DNA of 64,000 nt, taken from NCBI RefSeq assembly GCF_023898865.1, contig NZ_JAGSOV010000024.1, positions 62,001-126,000 of the forward strand, read 5' to 3'. Below the pieces are notes generated by a model. It made no database searches. It was not told the DNA's origin and was given only the letters and a program-made list of their open reading frames with translations. Below are positions 44,355 through 51,630 of this stretch, one piece after another. Made by a program: the position numbers and the translations under genes. The DNA comes from Pseudonocardia humida. Lineage in GTDB: Bacteria > Actinomycetota > Actinomycetes > Mycobacteriales > Pseudonocardiaceae. Numbering within the stretch: position 1 is the first letter of the stretch; each line of letters opens with the position of its first letter.

Positions 44355-44390
44355 ACCGGGCCCGACCACCGTTCGGCGGTCGGGCCCGGT
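44355..44390 (-). terminator. Hairpin terminator, 13-bp perfect stem
   Basis: ACCGGGCCCGACC and GGTCGGGCCCGGT pair perfectly around a 10-nt loop, 16 nt after the stop codon of the minus-strand gene that ends at 44407. Confidence 0.7.
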
Positions 44391-44406
44391 CGGGTGCAGC
44401 GGGGGC

Positions 44407-45183
44407 TCAGAGCTGGAGCAGCCGGTCGAAGAAGCTGCGGTAGCGGCGCAGGGCCAGCCGCAGGTCCTCGGTGGAGGTCTCGTCGGCGTCGAGGCCGTGC
44501 TCGAGGTCGCTGCGCTGCTTGCGGAACAGCTGGTCCAGCTCGTCGAGCAGCTCGCCGACCAGCTTGTCGGCCTTGGCCACGGCCTGGCGGGGCTCGTCGA
44601 CGAACTCGACCTTCACCGCGTCCCAGCGGGTCGTGTACTCGTCGACGCGCGAGCTGGGCACGAGCCGCTCCAGCTTGTCCGAACCCGCCGTGCCGGTGGT
44701 CGCTGTGCCGGTCGAGGTGCCGGTGGCGCTCGTGGCCGAGGCGTCCGCGTCGGCGGTGCGCAGGTCGGAGTCGGCGTGGCGGCCCGCGGTGTGGCCCTCG
44801 GTGTGGCCCTCGGCGTTGCGGCCGGAGCGGTCGACCGATTCGGCGCTGTGCGGGTAGCCGCCCTCGGTGCGGGGCTCGTCGGTCGCCGTGGCGTCGGTCG
44901 GGGTCGGGTCGGGGTCGCCGCGCAGGTCGGCGTCCTGGGCGTCGAGGCGCTGGGTGCCGCCGTACCCGTCCGCGTTCCCGTGGGTCCCGTCGGTGCGGTC
45001 GGTGCCGTCGGCCGCGTCGCCGTGGCGCTGGGCGTAGCCGCCGGGCTCGCGGGCCGCGGCCGTGCCGTCGACGTCCTCGTAGCGCGCCGCGTCGTCCTGG
45101 GCGGTGACGTCGACGTCCGAGGCCCGGTAGGCGCCGCCCTCGGGCCGCGGGTCGGTGTCGGTGTGCCGGTCGGCGGTGGTCAT
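44407..45183 (-). CDS. Hypothetical protein with disordered N-terminus and helical C-terminal domain
   Basis: Protein of 258 residues. Residues 1-165 are low-complexity, rich in Asp, Thr, Gly and His. The last 90 form a helical domain: RVDEYTTRWDAVKVEFVDEP, KADKLVGELLDELDQLFRKQ and LRLALRRYRSFFDRLLQL. The same domain occurs in the upstream gene, so the two are paralogous partners. The ATG overlaps the upstream stop by 4 nt (ATGA). The family is common in actinobacteria but its role is unknown. Confidence 0.8.
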   Translation of the reverse strand: MTTADRHTDTDPRPEGGAYRASDVDVTAQDDAARYEDVDGTAAAREPGGYAQRHGDAADGTDRTDGTHGNADGYGGTQRLDAQDADLRGDPDPTPTDATATDEPRTEGGYPHSAESVDRSGRNAEGHTEGHTAGRHADSDLRTADADASATSATGTSTGTATTGTAGSDKLERLVPSSRVDEYTTRWDAVKVEFVDEPRQAVAKADKLVGELLDELDQLFRKQRSDLEHGLDADETSTEDLRLALRRYRSFFDRLLQL

Positions 45184-45899
45184 CGCTTCTGCTCCTCGGT
45201 CGTCGTGGTCACGTCGGTGTGGGCGACGCCGTTGCGGGTGCCGTCGGTGCTCGGGTCGGCGGCGTGGCGGGGGCCCTCGACCTCGTCGTGGCGGCGGTCG
45301 TCGTGGCGGTCGTCGTGCCGGTGGTCGTCGTGCCGGTGGTCGTCGTGCCGGTCGTCGTCGTGCCGGTCGGAGTGCGTGCCGAGCAGGGCCTCGACGAGCG
45401 AGCGGTACGAGGTGAGCGCGGTGCGCTGCTTCTCGGTGTCGACGTCGCCGTCGGCGTCGCGCACGGCGCGGGCGTCGCGGTAGTGGCGAACCACCTGCGG
45501 GTGGTCGACGGAGATGTCCTCGGCGCGGCGGTCGAAGTCGCCCTCGGTCGGGTAGCCGCGCACCCGCATGATCTCCACGACCAGGTCGTCGGCCTGGCGC
45601 AGCGAGCCGGCCGGGTCGTCGACGAAGTCGCGCTGGACGGCGGCCCAGCGCTCGGTGAAGCCCTCGCGCTCCTCGGGGCGCAGCTCGCGGATGTCGAGGT
45701 CGCGCACCCGGCTCTCGCGCTCGGTCAGCGCGGCCTCGGCGGACCGGCGGTCGCCGGTCTCCTCTACGCTGCGCTCGTACTCCTCGCCGTAGTGCTCGCG
45801 CAGGCGCTGGGAGCGGCGCTGGCGGGCCAGCACGAAGCCCCCGGCGGCGAGCGCGAGCACCACGATGACGACGATCAGGACGATGACGGTGGTATCCAC
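45180..45899 (-). CDS. Membrane-anchored helical protein with His/Asp-rich tail
   Basis: Protein of 239 residues. One N-terminal membrane helix (VIVLIVVIVVLALAAGGFVL) is followed by a charged helical region, the domain shared with the downstream gene (FTERWAAVQRDFVDDP, LRQADDLVVEIM, then ALTSYRSLVEALLG), and a tail of HDD/HR pentapeptide repeats that could bind metal ions such as nickel, zinc or cobalt. GTG 45899 has GAGAGAGGTG upstream. It is divergent from the riboswitch-controlled cobI-cobT genes; a metal link to cobalamin is speculative. Confidence 0.8.
   Translation of the reverse strand: MDTTVIVLIVVIVVLALAAGGFVLARQRRSQRLREHYGEEYERSVEETGDRRSAEAALTERESRVRDLDIRELRPEEREGFTERWAAVQRDFVDDPAGSLRQADDLVVEIMRVRGYPTEGDFDRRAEDISVDHPQVVRHYRDARAVRDADGDVDTEKQRTALTSYRSLVEALLGTHSDRHDDDRHDDHRHDDHRHDDRHDDRRHDEVEGPRHAADPSTDGTRNGVAHTDVTTTTEEQKR
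45308..45367. repeat. 15-bp tandem repeat, four copies
   Basis: Unit GGTCGTCGTGCCGGT repeats with period 15, the last copy with one changed base. In the minus-strand gene each copy encodes five residues of the His/Asp-rich tail. Confidence 0.85.
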
Positions 45900-46008
45900 C
45901 CGGACACACCTCTCTCGTGGCGGTTGCCTCACTCCATCCGAGTGAAGAACTTGACAGGGGAGTTCCCGACCCGCTCGTGAACTCAAACCTCGCCGTGGCG
46001 CGACCGCG

Positions 46009-46037
46009 TTGACCCGGGCCGCACCGTGTGTTGCAGT
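46009..46037 (+). promoter_or_regulatory. Possible promoter of the riboswitch transcript
   Basis: TTGACC (46009-46014) and TGCAGT (46032-46037) with 17 nt between, directly upstream of the riboswitch. The -10 match is imperfect. Another TTGACA lies at 45951 without a good partner. Confidence 0.35.
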
Positions 46038-46039
46038 TC

Positions 46040-46190
46040 CCGGGACGGCAGTGCAGGAAGCCGGTGCGAGTCCGGCGCGGTCCCGCCACTGTCACCGGGG
46101 AGCGCACGCCCACTTTCACGACCACCGCCGCGGTACGGCGGGAAGGTCGGGCGCGGCGCATCGATCCGGGAGCCAGGACACTCGCCGCCG
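46040..46190 (+). ncRNA. Cobalamin riboswitch
   Basis: The conserved core of the B12 riboswitch is readable: GCCGGTGCGAGTCCGGCGCG, then GTCCCGCCACTGTCA (the invariant GCCACTG box) and, after a variable GC-rich hairpin, GGGAGCCAGGACACTCGCCG. The RNA binds adenosylcobalamin and shuts off downstream expression. It lies in the 337-nt leader of cobI, whose ribosome binding site GAGGAGG is 35 nt further on, so it probably acts on cobI-cobT translation or transcription. Edges are approximate. Confidence 0.92.
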
Positions 46191-46236
46191 TCGCTGGACC
46201 CCCGCGGATGAGGGCGCGGACCCTCGAGGAGGAACG

Positions 46237-46998
46237 ATGACCGGCGACCCGTCGGCTCCTGCTGTGCTGTCCCCTGCGTTGTCGGCTGCGCTGTCCGTCG
46301 CGGACGCCCAACCGCCACCGGCGCGCGCGTCCGGCACCCTCGTCGGGGTGGGGATGGGGCCCGGCGACCCCGACCTGGTCACCGTGCGGGCGGCCGACCT
46401 GCTGGCCGAGGCCGACGTGGTGTTCGTGCCGGTCGCCGACCCGGGCGGGACCGGGCCCACCGAGCAGATCGCGCTGCACTACGCCGAGGCGTGGCGGGTG
46501 GAGCGGCTCGTGATCGCCCCGCACGGGGACGAGCGCGCCTGGGACGCGGTGGCCGCGGCGGTGGCCTCCTGGTTCGGGGAGCACCCCGGCGGCCTGGCCG
46601 CCTTCGCCACCGTCGGCGACCCCTGCGTCTACTCGGCCTTCACCTACCTGGCCGACGCCGTCCGCGCTGTTGCGGGCGGGGTGGACGTGCGGATCGTCCC
46701 GGGGATCACCGCGATGCAGGACCTGGCGGCCCGCGCGGGCACGCCGCTCGTGCAGGGCCGCGAGGCGCTGCAGCTGTTCCCGGTGACGGCCGGGGCGCAG
46801 CGGTTCCGGGAGGCCTGCGAGCGCGGCGACGCCGTCGTGGCCCACGACCTCGGCGGGATGCCGCCCGAGACGCTGGCGGTGCTGCGCGAGACCGGCCGCT
46901 TCGACGACGCCGTCTACGACGCCGGAGGGCCGGACCCGTCGACGCTGCTCGTCCCACCCGCCCGCGCGGGGCGCGGCGGACCGCGGCGGGGGCGGTGA
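46237..46998 (+). CDS. cobI: Precorrin-2 C20-methyltransferase
   Basis: SAM-dependent tetrapyrrole methylase of 253 residues. Motifs: LVGVGMGPGDPDLVTVRAAD (near 35), ADVVFVPVADPGGTGPTEQI, FATVGDPCVYSAFTYLADAV and VPGITAMQDLAARAGTPLVQ. The GDPCVYSTF-type block and PGITAMQD are typical of CobI/CbiL, which makes precorrin-3A. The first 28 residues are an extra disordered segment. ATG 46237 has GAGGAGG 6 nt upstream. A cobalamin riboswitch precedes it. CobF-type assignment is the alternative. Confidence 0.82.
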   Translation: MTGDPSAPAVLSPALSAALSVADAQPPPARASGTLVGVGMGPGDPDLVTVRAADLLAEADVVFVPVADPGGTGPTEQIALHYAEAWRVERLVIAPHGDERAWDAVAAAVASWFGEHPGGLAAFATVGDPCVYSAFTYLADAVRAVAGGVDVRIVPGITAMQDLAARAGTPLVQGREALQLFPVTAGAQRFREACERGDAVVAHDLGGMPPETLAVLRETGRFDDAVYDAGGPDPSTLLVPPARAGRGGPRRGR

Positions 46999-48059
46999 TG
47001 GGCGCGCTCGAGGTGGCGCTGGCCGCCGTCCGGCCGGTCGACGCCGCGGCCCGCGCCGCCGCCGCCGAGCGGCTGGACCGGATGACCAAGCCGCGCGGCG
47101 CTTTGGGCCAGGTCGAGGCCCTGGCCGTCGACCTGGCCGGGATCGCCGGGGCGTGCCCGCCGCCGGTGCCCGAGCCGGCGGCGGTCGCGGTGTTCGCCGC
47201 CGACCACGGCGTGCACGCCCGGGGGGTGACGCCGTGGCCGCAGGAGGTCACCGCGCAGATGGTCGCCAACTTCCTGGCCGGGGGCGCCGTGGTGAACGCC
47301 TTCGCCCGCCGGGTCGGGGCCGGGGTGCACGTCGTCGACGTCGGGGTCGCCGCGCCGCTGGACCCCGCCGACGGCCTGCTGCTGCGCCGCGTGGCGCCCG
47401 GCACCGCCGACATGACCGCCGGGCCCGCGCTCGACCGGGACCGGGCCCTGGCGGCCGTCGAGGTCGGCATCGCGGTCGCCGGGGAGCTCGCCGCGGCCGG
47501 CAACCGGTGCCTCGTGACGGGCGACATGGGCATCGCGAACACGACCGCCGCCGCCGCGCTGGTCTGCGCGTTCACCGGGGCCGACCCGGCCGCGGCCACG
47601 GGCCGCGGCACCGGCGTCGACGACGCCACCCTGGCCCGCAAGACCGCCGTCGTCGCGCAGGCCCTCGCGCTGCACCGACCCGACCCCGCCGACCCCCTCG
47701 GCGTGCTGTCGGCCTTCGGCGGCCTGGAGCACGCCGCCCTGGCCGGTCTCGTGCTGGGCGGCGCCGCCCACCGGCTCCCGGTGCTGCTCGACGGCGTCAA
47801 CGCGGGCGCGGCCGCGCTCGTCGCGGCCGCGTTCGCGCCGGCCGCGGTCGGCTACTGCGTGGCCGGGCACCGCTCCGCCGAGCCGGGCCACCGGCTCACC
47901 CTGGCCCACCTGGGCCTGGTGCCGCTGCTGGACCTGGGCCTGCGGCTGGGGGAGGGCACCGGCGCCCTGCTCGCGCTGCCGGTGCTGCAGGCGGCCGCGC
48001 AGGCGATGCAGGACGTGGCGACCTTCGACGCCGCCGGGGTGGTCGACAAGAACGGGTAG
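46998..48059 (+). CDS. cobT: Nicotinate-nucleotide-dimethylbenzimidazole phosphoribosyltransferase CobT
   Basis: Enzyme of 353 residues that makes alpha-ribazole phosphate for the lower axial ligand of cobalamin. Blocks: RLDRMTKPRGALGQVEALAV, FAADHGVHARGVTPWPQEVT, VTGDMGIANTTAAAAL, GTGVDD, GGLEHAALAGLVLGGAAH and the catalytic Glu in LRLGEGTGALLALPVLQAA near the end. Its ATG overlaps the cobI stop (TGATG). Five tandem repeats follow the stop codon. Confidence 0.96.
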   Translation: MGALEVALAAVRPVDAAARAAAAERLDRMTKPRGALGQVEALAVDLAGIAGACPPPVPEPAAVAVFAADHGVHARGVTPWPQEVTAQMVANFLAGGAVVNAFARRVGAGVHVVDVGVAAPLDPADGLLLRRVAPGTADMTAGPALDRDRALAAVEVGIAVAGELAAAGNRCLVTGDMGIANTTAAAALVCAFTGADPAAATGRGTGVDDATLARKTAVVAQALALHRPDPADPLGVLSAFGGLEHAALAGLVLGGAAHRLPVLLDGVNAGAAALVAAAFAPAAVGYCVAGHRSAEPGHRLTLAHLGLVPLLDLGLRLGEGTGALLALPVLQAAAQAMQDVATFDAAGVVDKNG

Positions 48060-48064
48060 GGCGC

Positions 48065-48144
48065 GGCTCAGGATTGGGACGGCTCAGGATTGGGACGGCT
48101 CAGGATTGGGACGGCTCAGGATTGGGACGGCTCAGGATTGGGAC
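48065..48144. repeat. 16-bp tandem repeat, five perfect copies
   Basis: Unit GGCTCAGGATTGGGAC is repeated five times without a mismatch, starting 5 nt after the cobT stop. The last copy contains the stop codon of the convergent DUF998 gene. The unit is less GC-rich than the surroundings. Confidence 0.97.
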
Positions 48145-48902
48145 GAGGGGGCCGAGTCGGAGCCGCGCTCGCCGTGCGGGCGCAGGCCCGGCCAGCTCAC
48201 CCGGATCAGGTGAATGGCCAGCGCGCCGATGACCGCGGCGTCGACGGTCAGCGCGAGGCGCTGCAGCAGCCCGCCGGGGTCGAACCCGAGGGTGACGTCG
48301 ACCAGGTCGGGGAACCAGTCGCCCAGCCGGCTCACCACGTAGGCGACCGCCAGGCCCGCGGTCCAGGCCGTCAGCGCGCGGACGACGCCCGCGGTCGGCC
48401 GCCACGCGGGGTCCTCCCGCAGCCGCGGCACCAGGGCCCACCCGCCCATGGCCAGCAGCGCGAGGAACCCGGCGCCGGCGATCTGGTGGATCCACCCCGC
48501 GACGGTCTCGACCGACGGCGACCGGTCGGTGGGGAAGACCGTGGCCACGACCAGGCAGCCCGCCCAGGCCGACAGGTAGGCGGCGGGCTTGCCGCGCAGG
48601 CGAACGCCCGCCCGGGCCATCCCGAGCAGCAGCGCGACCATCGCCGCGGCCAGCGTGAGCGCCGCGGAGTCGGCCGGCGGGCCGCCGCCGTCGACGAACA
48701 CGTACATGCTCAGCGGCTGCGATATCGGGTCGACGTCGGACCAGAAGGCCACGGCGAGGTAGACGACGAGGCCGAGGGCCCGGGCGGCGGCGACCAGCGC
48801 GACGAGCGCGAGCACCAGCGACACCAGACCGAGGCGGAGGCCGGAGCGCTGCACCCCTCCATTCTGCGACAACGCAGCGTGGTCAGGGGTGCTCCGACGC
48901 AC
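48132..48902 (-). CDS. DUF998-family membrane protein
   Basis: Integral membrane protein of 256 residues (GTG 48902) or 240 (GTG 48854) with six hydrophobic segments. The first (LGLVSLVLALVALVAAARAL) is followed by a short loop with DPISQPLSMYVFV, typical of DUF998, and later VVATVFPTDRSPSVETVAGW with conserved Asp/His features (IHQIAGAGFLALLAMGGWAL). Function unknown. Its 5' end may overlap the upstream gene by 20 nt. Its last codons lie in the tandem repeat. Confidence 0.82.
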   Translation of the reverse strand: MRRSTPDHAALSQNGGVQRSGLRLGLVSLVLALVALVAAARALGLVVYLAVAFWSDVDPISQPLSMYVFVDGGGPPADSAALTLAAAMVALLLGMARAGVRLRGKPAAYLSAWAGCLVVATVFPTDRSPSVETVAGWIHQIAGAGFLALLAMGGWALVPRLREDPAWRPTAGVVRALTAWTAGLAVAYVVSRLGDWFPDLVDVTLGFDPGGLLQRLALTVDAAVIGALAIHLIRVSWPGLRPHGERGSDSAPSSQS

Positions 48903-49692
48903 TGACCGGCGGCTGATTCCCGGACATGTTCACCCTGGCGGTGACCGCCAGGTGGTCGCTGGGGCCCCGATGGGCTACCCGCACGTCGTCCAGATGGGCG
49001 CCGCGGGCCAGCAGGTGGTCGAGCTGCATCCGCGGGCGCCACGCCGGGTAGGTCGGCCCGGCCGGGGCCGTGGGTCTCCACCCGGTGCCCCGCAGCGCCG
49101 CCCGCAGCGCCCGGTGCGGCAGGTTGAGGTCGCCGGCCAGCACGGCGGCCGGGCCGCCCGCCGCCGCCCAGGACAGGGCGCGGTGCAGCTGGCGGACCGC
49201 GCGCCACGTCACGTACGTCAGGTGCGTGCCGGTGAGCACGACCTCCCGGCCGCCGGGCAGCTCCAGCCGCGCGCGGACGGCCACCCGCGGCTCGCGGTCC
49301 CAGGCGGGCGGCCGGTCGACGCCCGCGGGCGTGCGGCGCTGCGCCGCGCCGCCGGGCAGGGCCAGCCGGGCCACGTCGTGCAGGGGGTGCGGGCTGAGCA
49401 GCCCGATGCCGTAGGCAGGCCCGCCCGGGTCGGCGCCGTCGTCGGGGAGGGCGTCCCAGCTGCGGACCGGCTCCCCGAGCAGGGCCGGGGCGAACACGCC
49501 GTGCCAGCCGAGCTTGTCGGCCAGCACCGAGAGCTGGTCGTGGCCGCCGGAGCGGGACAGCTCGCGGTCGATCTCCTGCACCGCGACGGCGTCGACGTCC
49601 AGCGCGGCGATCGCGTCGGCCACCGCCCCGAGGTCGACGCGGCCGGTGCGCACGTCGCGGCAGTGCAGCAGGTTCCAGGTGGCGATCCTCAC
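48883..49692 (-). CDS. Endonuclease/exonuclease/phosphatase-family protein
   Basis: Soluble metal-dependent phosphoesterase of 269 residues. Motifs of the DNase I-like fold: MRIATWNLLHC (Asn), AVAVQEIDRELSRSGG (Glu), LTGTHLTYV, AGDLNLPHRAL (Asp, Asn) and the final GPSDHLAV (Asp, His). The substrate (nucleic acid, inositol phosphate or lipid) cannot be told. No signal peptide. It follows the thioredoxin-fold gene 46 nt downstream and overlaps the DUF998 gene. Confidence 0.9.
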   Translation of the reverse strand: MRIATWNLLHCRDVRTGRVDLGAVADAIAALDVDAVAVQEIDRELSRSGGHDQLSVLADKLGWHGVFAPALLGEPVRSWDALPDDGADPGGPAYGIGLLSPHPLHDVARLALPGGAAQRRTPAGVDRPPAWDREPRVAVRARLELPGGREVVLTGTHLTYVTWRAVRQLHRALSWAAAGGPAAVLAGDLNLPHRALRAALRGTGWRPTAPAGPTYPAWRPRMQLDHLLARGAHLDDVRVAHRGPSDHLAVTARVNMSGNQPPVSASEHP

Positions 49693-49738
49693 CGCGGTCC
49701 CGCCGTGCGGGGCTTTCGGGCGGGCGACCGGTTCCGGT

Positions 49739-50251
49739 TCACCGCACCAGCGCGTCGATCAGCGCGTCGACGGTGGTGTCGCCGTCGTAGAGCTCGCCGT
49801 TGACGAAGAACGTCGGGGTGCCGCGCACGCCGCTGCGCACGCCCGAGTTGAAGTCGGCCTCGACGCGGTCCTCGACGAAGCGGGTGGCCGGCCAGGTGAC
49901 CTTCTCCGGCTTGGCCCCGATCTCCTCGGCGTAGCGGCGCAGGTCGTCCTGGGTGAGGTGCGGCTCGTCGCCGGAGAACAGCTTCTCGTGCATCGGCCAG
50001 AACAGCCCGTGCAGCGCCGCGCCCTCCGACGCCACCGCAGCCGACAGCGCGAACGGGTGCAGCTCGGCGAGCGGGAAGTGCCGGAAGACGAACACCAGGC
50101 GCTCGCCCAGCTTCTCGCGCACCTCGTTGACGACCGGCGCCGCGGCCCGGCAGTACGGGCACTCGAAGTCGCCGTACTCGACCAGGCTGTACTCGGCGCC
50201 CAGCACTCCGAGCAGGTGGTCGTAGGTCCCGATCCGTGGGTCGAGCGTGAT
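49739..50251 (-). CDS. DsbA-like thioredoxin-fold protein, probable ATC start
   Basis: Protein of about 170 residues with the active site VEYGDFECPYCRAAAPVV and the cis-Pro region GVRGTPTFFVNGELYDGDTT. Family members begin about 15 residues before GTG 50206, and the in-frame codons there (TLDPRIGTYDHLLG) look genuine. No ATG, GTG or TTG is available; the codon at the expected position is ATC (50249-50251), 6 nt after a perfect GAGGAGG. GTG 50206 would lack the first strand and has no good ribosome site. Similar domains are fused to NhaA in many actinobacteria; here nhaA is the divergent neighbour 30 nt away. Confidence 0.8.
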   Translation of the reverse strand: MTLDPRIGTYDHLLGVLGAEYSLVEYGDFECPYCRAAAPVVNEVREKLGERLVFVFRHFPLAELHPFALSAAVASEGAALHGLFWPMHEKLFSGDEPHLTQDDLRRYAEEIGAKPEKVTWPATRFVEDRVEADFNSGVRSGVRGTPTFFVNGELYDGDTTVDALIDALVR

Positions 50252-50257
50252 CGCCGG

Positions 50258-50264
50258 CCTCCTC
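50258..50264 (-). promoter_or_regulatory. Ribosome binding site that points to an ATC start
   Basis: GAGGAGG on the minus strand with a 6-nt spacer to ATC 50249-50251. It is the strongest such site nearby and has no standard start codon at the right distance. Confidence 0.55.
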
Positions 50265-50281
50265 AGGCAGGATGACGTCCC

Positions 50282-51622
50282 GTGGCGATCACGACCCTAG
50301 CCGAGCGCGGCGAGCTCAGCCGCGCCGCGCGGACCTTCCTGCGCACCGAGTCCGGTTCGGCGGTGCTGCTGCTGGGCGCCGCGGTGATCGCACTGGTGTG
50401 GGCCAACCTCGACCTGGGCTACGAGGAGTTCTGGCACCTGGAGTTCCGCGTCGGCGTCGGCGGCCAGGACCTCGCGCTCGACCTGCGGCACTGGGTCAAC
50501 GACGGGCTGATGGTGCTGTTCTTCTTCAGCGTCGGGCTGGAGATCAGTCGCGAGACCACGCTGGGGGAGCTGCGCGGCGCGCGGGCCATCGCCGCGCCCG
50601 CGCTGGCCGCGCTGGGCGGGTTGACCGTGCCGGCCGCGTTGTTCCTGCTGTTCAACGCGGGCGGGCCGGCTGCGGGGGCGTGGGGGATCGCGATCTCCAC
50701 CGACACCGCGGTCGTGATCGGGGTGCTCGCGCTGGTCGGGCCGCGCTGCCCCGACCAGCTGCGGGTGTTCCTGCTCGCGCTGGCCATCGTCGACGACATC
50801 GGCGCCGTCGGCGCGATCGCCCTCTTCTACACCGACGACGTCGACGTCACCGCGCTGCTCATGGCCGTCGGGCTGTTCGCGGCGCTGCTGGCGCTGCGCT
50901 TCGTCCGGTTCTGGCGGACCCCGATCTACGTGCTGATCGGCGCGGTCATGTGGCTGGCCGTGCTGGCCTCGGGGGTGCACCCGAGCGTGGTCGGGGTGGT
51001 GCTGGGCCTGCTGGTCAACGCCTACGCGCCGCGCCCCCGCGACATCGCCCGCGCGCAGGTCGTCGGCAGCAGCTTCATGCTCGACCCGAGCCCCGCGCGC
51101 GCGTTGGCCGCGCAGTCGGCGGTCGGCGAGGCGGTGTCGCCGAACGAGCGGCTGCAGCTGCGCATCCAGCCGTGGAGCAGCTACGTGATCGTGCCGCTGT
51201 TCGTGCTGGCGAACGCGGGCGTCCAGCTCACCGGCCAGAGCCTGCTGGCCGCCGCCACGTCGCCGCTGACCTGGGGGATCGTCGTCGGGCTCACGGCGGG
51301 CAAGCTCATCGGCGTCACCGCGGGCACCTGGTTCGCGCTGCGCACCCGGCTGGGCACCGTGCCCGACACGCTGCGCTGGGGGCAGCTCGTCGGCGGGGCG
51401 GGGCTGGCCGGGATCGGGTTCACGGTGGCGCTGTTCGTCACCGAGCTGGCCCTCGACGACGAGGAGCTGGTCAACGACGCCAAGATCGGCATCCTGGTCG
51501 GCTCGATCCTGGCCGCGGTGATCGGCTGGCTGATCTTCCGGGTGGCCGGCGAGCGCGGCGGCCAGTGCGCGCCGTCGGGCCTGCCGGTGCTGCCGCCCCG
51601 CCCCTGGCGCCCGCCGGCCTGA
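50282..51622 (+). CDS. nhaA: Na+/H+ antiporter NhaA
   Basis: Membrane antiporter of 446 residues that expels sodium in exchange for protons. Key acidic residues are kept: STDTAVVIGVLAL (Asp equivalent to E. coli D133), ALAIVDDIGAVGAIALFY (Asp pair D163/D164) and GLTAGKLIGVTAG (Lys K300). Start FLRTESGSAVLLLGAAVIAL is typical. Unlike many actinobacterial forms it has no C-terminal thioredoxin domain; that fold is encoded by the divergent neighbour. GTG start, with a CAGGAT box 8 nt upstream. It converges on dinB. Confidence 0.95.
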   Translation: MAITTLAERGELSRAARTFLRTESGSAVLLLGAAVIALVWANLDLGYEEFWHLEFRVGVGGQDLALDLRHWVNDGLMVLFFFSVGLEISRETTLGELRGARAIAAPALAALGGLTVPAALFLLFNAGGPAAGAWGIAISTDTAVVIGVLALVGPRCPDQLRVFLLALAIVDDIGAVGAIALFYTDDVDVTALLMAVGLFAALLALRFVRFWRTPIYVLIGAVMWLAVLASGVHPSVVGVVLGLLVNAYAPRPRDIARAQVVGSSFMLDPSPARALAAQSAVGEAVSPNERLQLRIQPWSSYVIVPLFVLANAGVQLTGQSLLAAATSPLTWGIVVGLTAGKLIGVTAGTWFALRTRLGTVPDTLRWGQLVGGAGLAGIGFTVALFVTELALDDEELVNDAKIGILVGSILAAVIGWLIFRVAGERGGQCAPSGLPVLPPRPWRPPA

Positions 51623-51630
51623 CCCCTCGG

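Noticed and set aside
45290-45370. CRISPR-like repeat array
   Set aside because: Period is 15 bp with no spacers; it is a coding tandem repeat.
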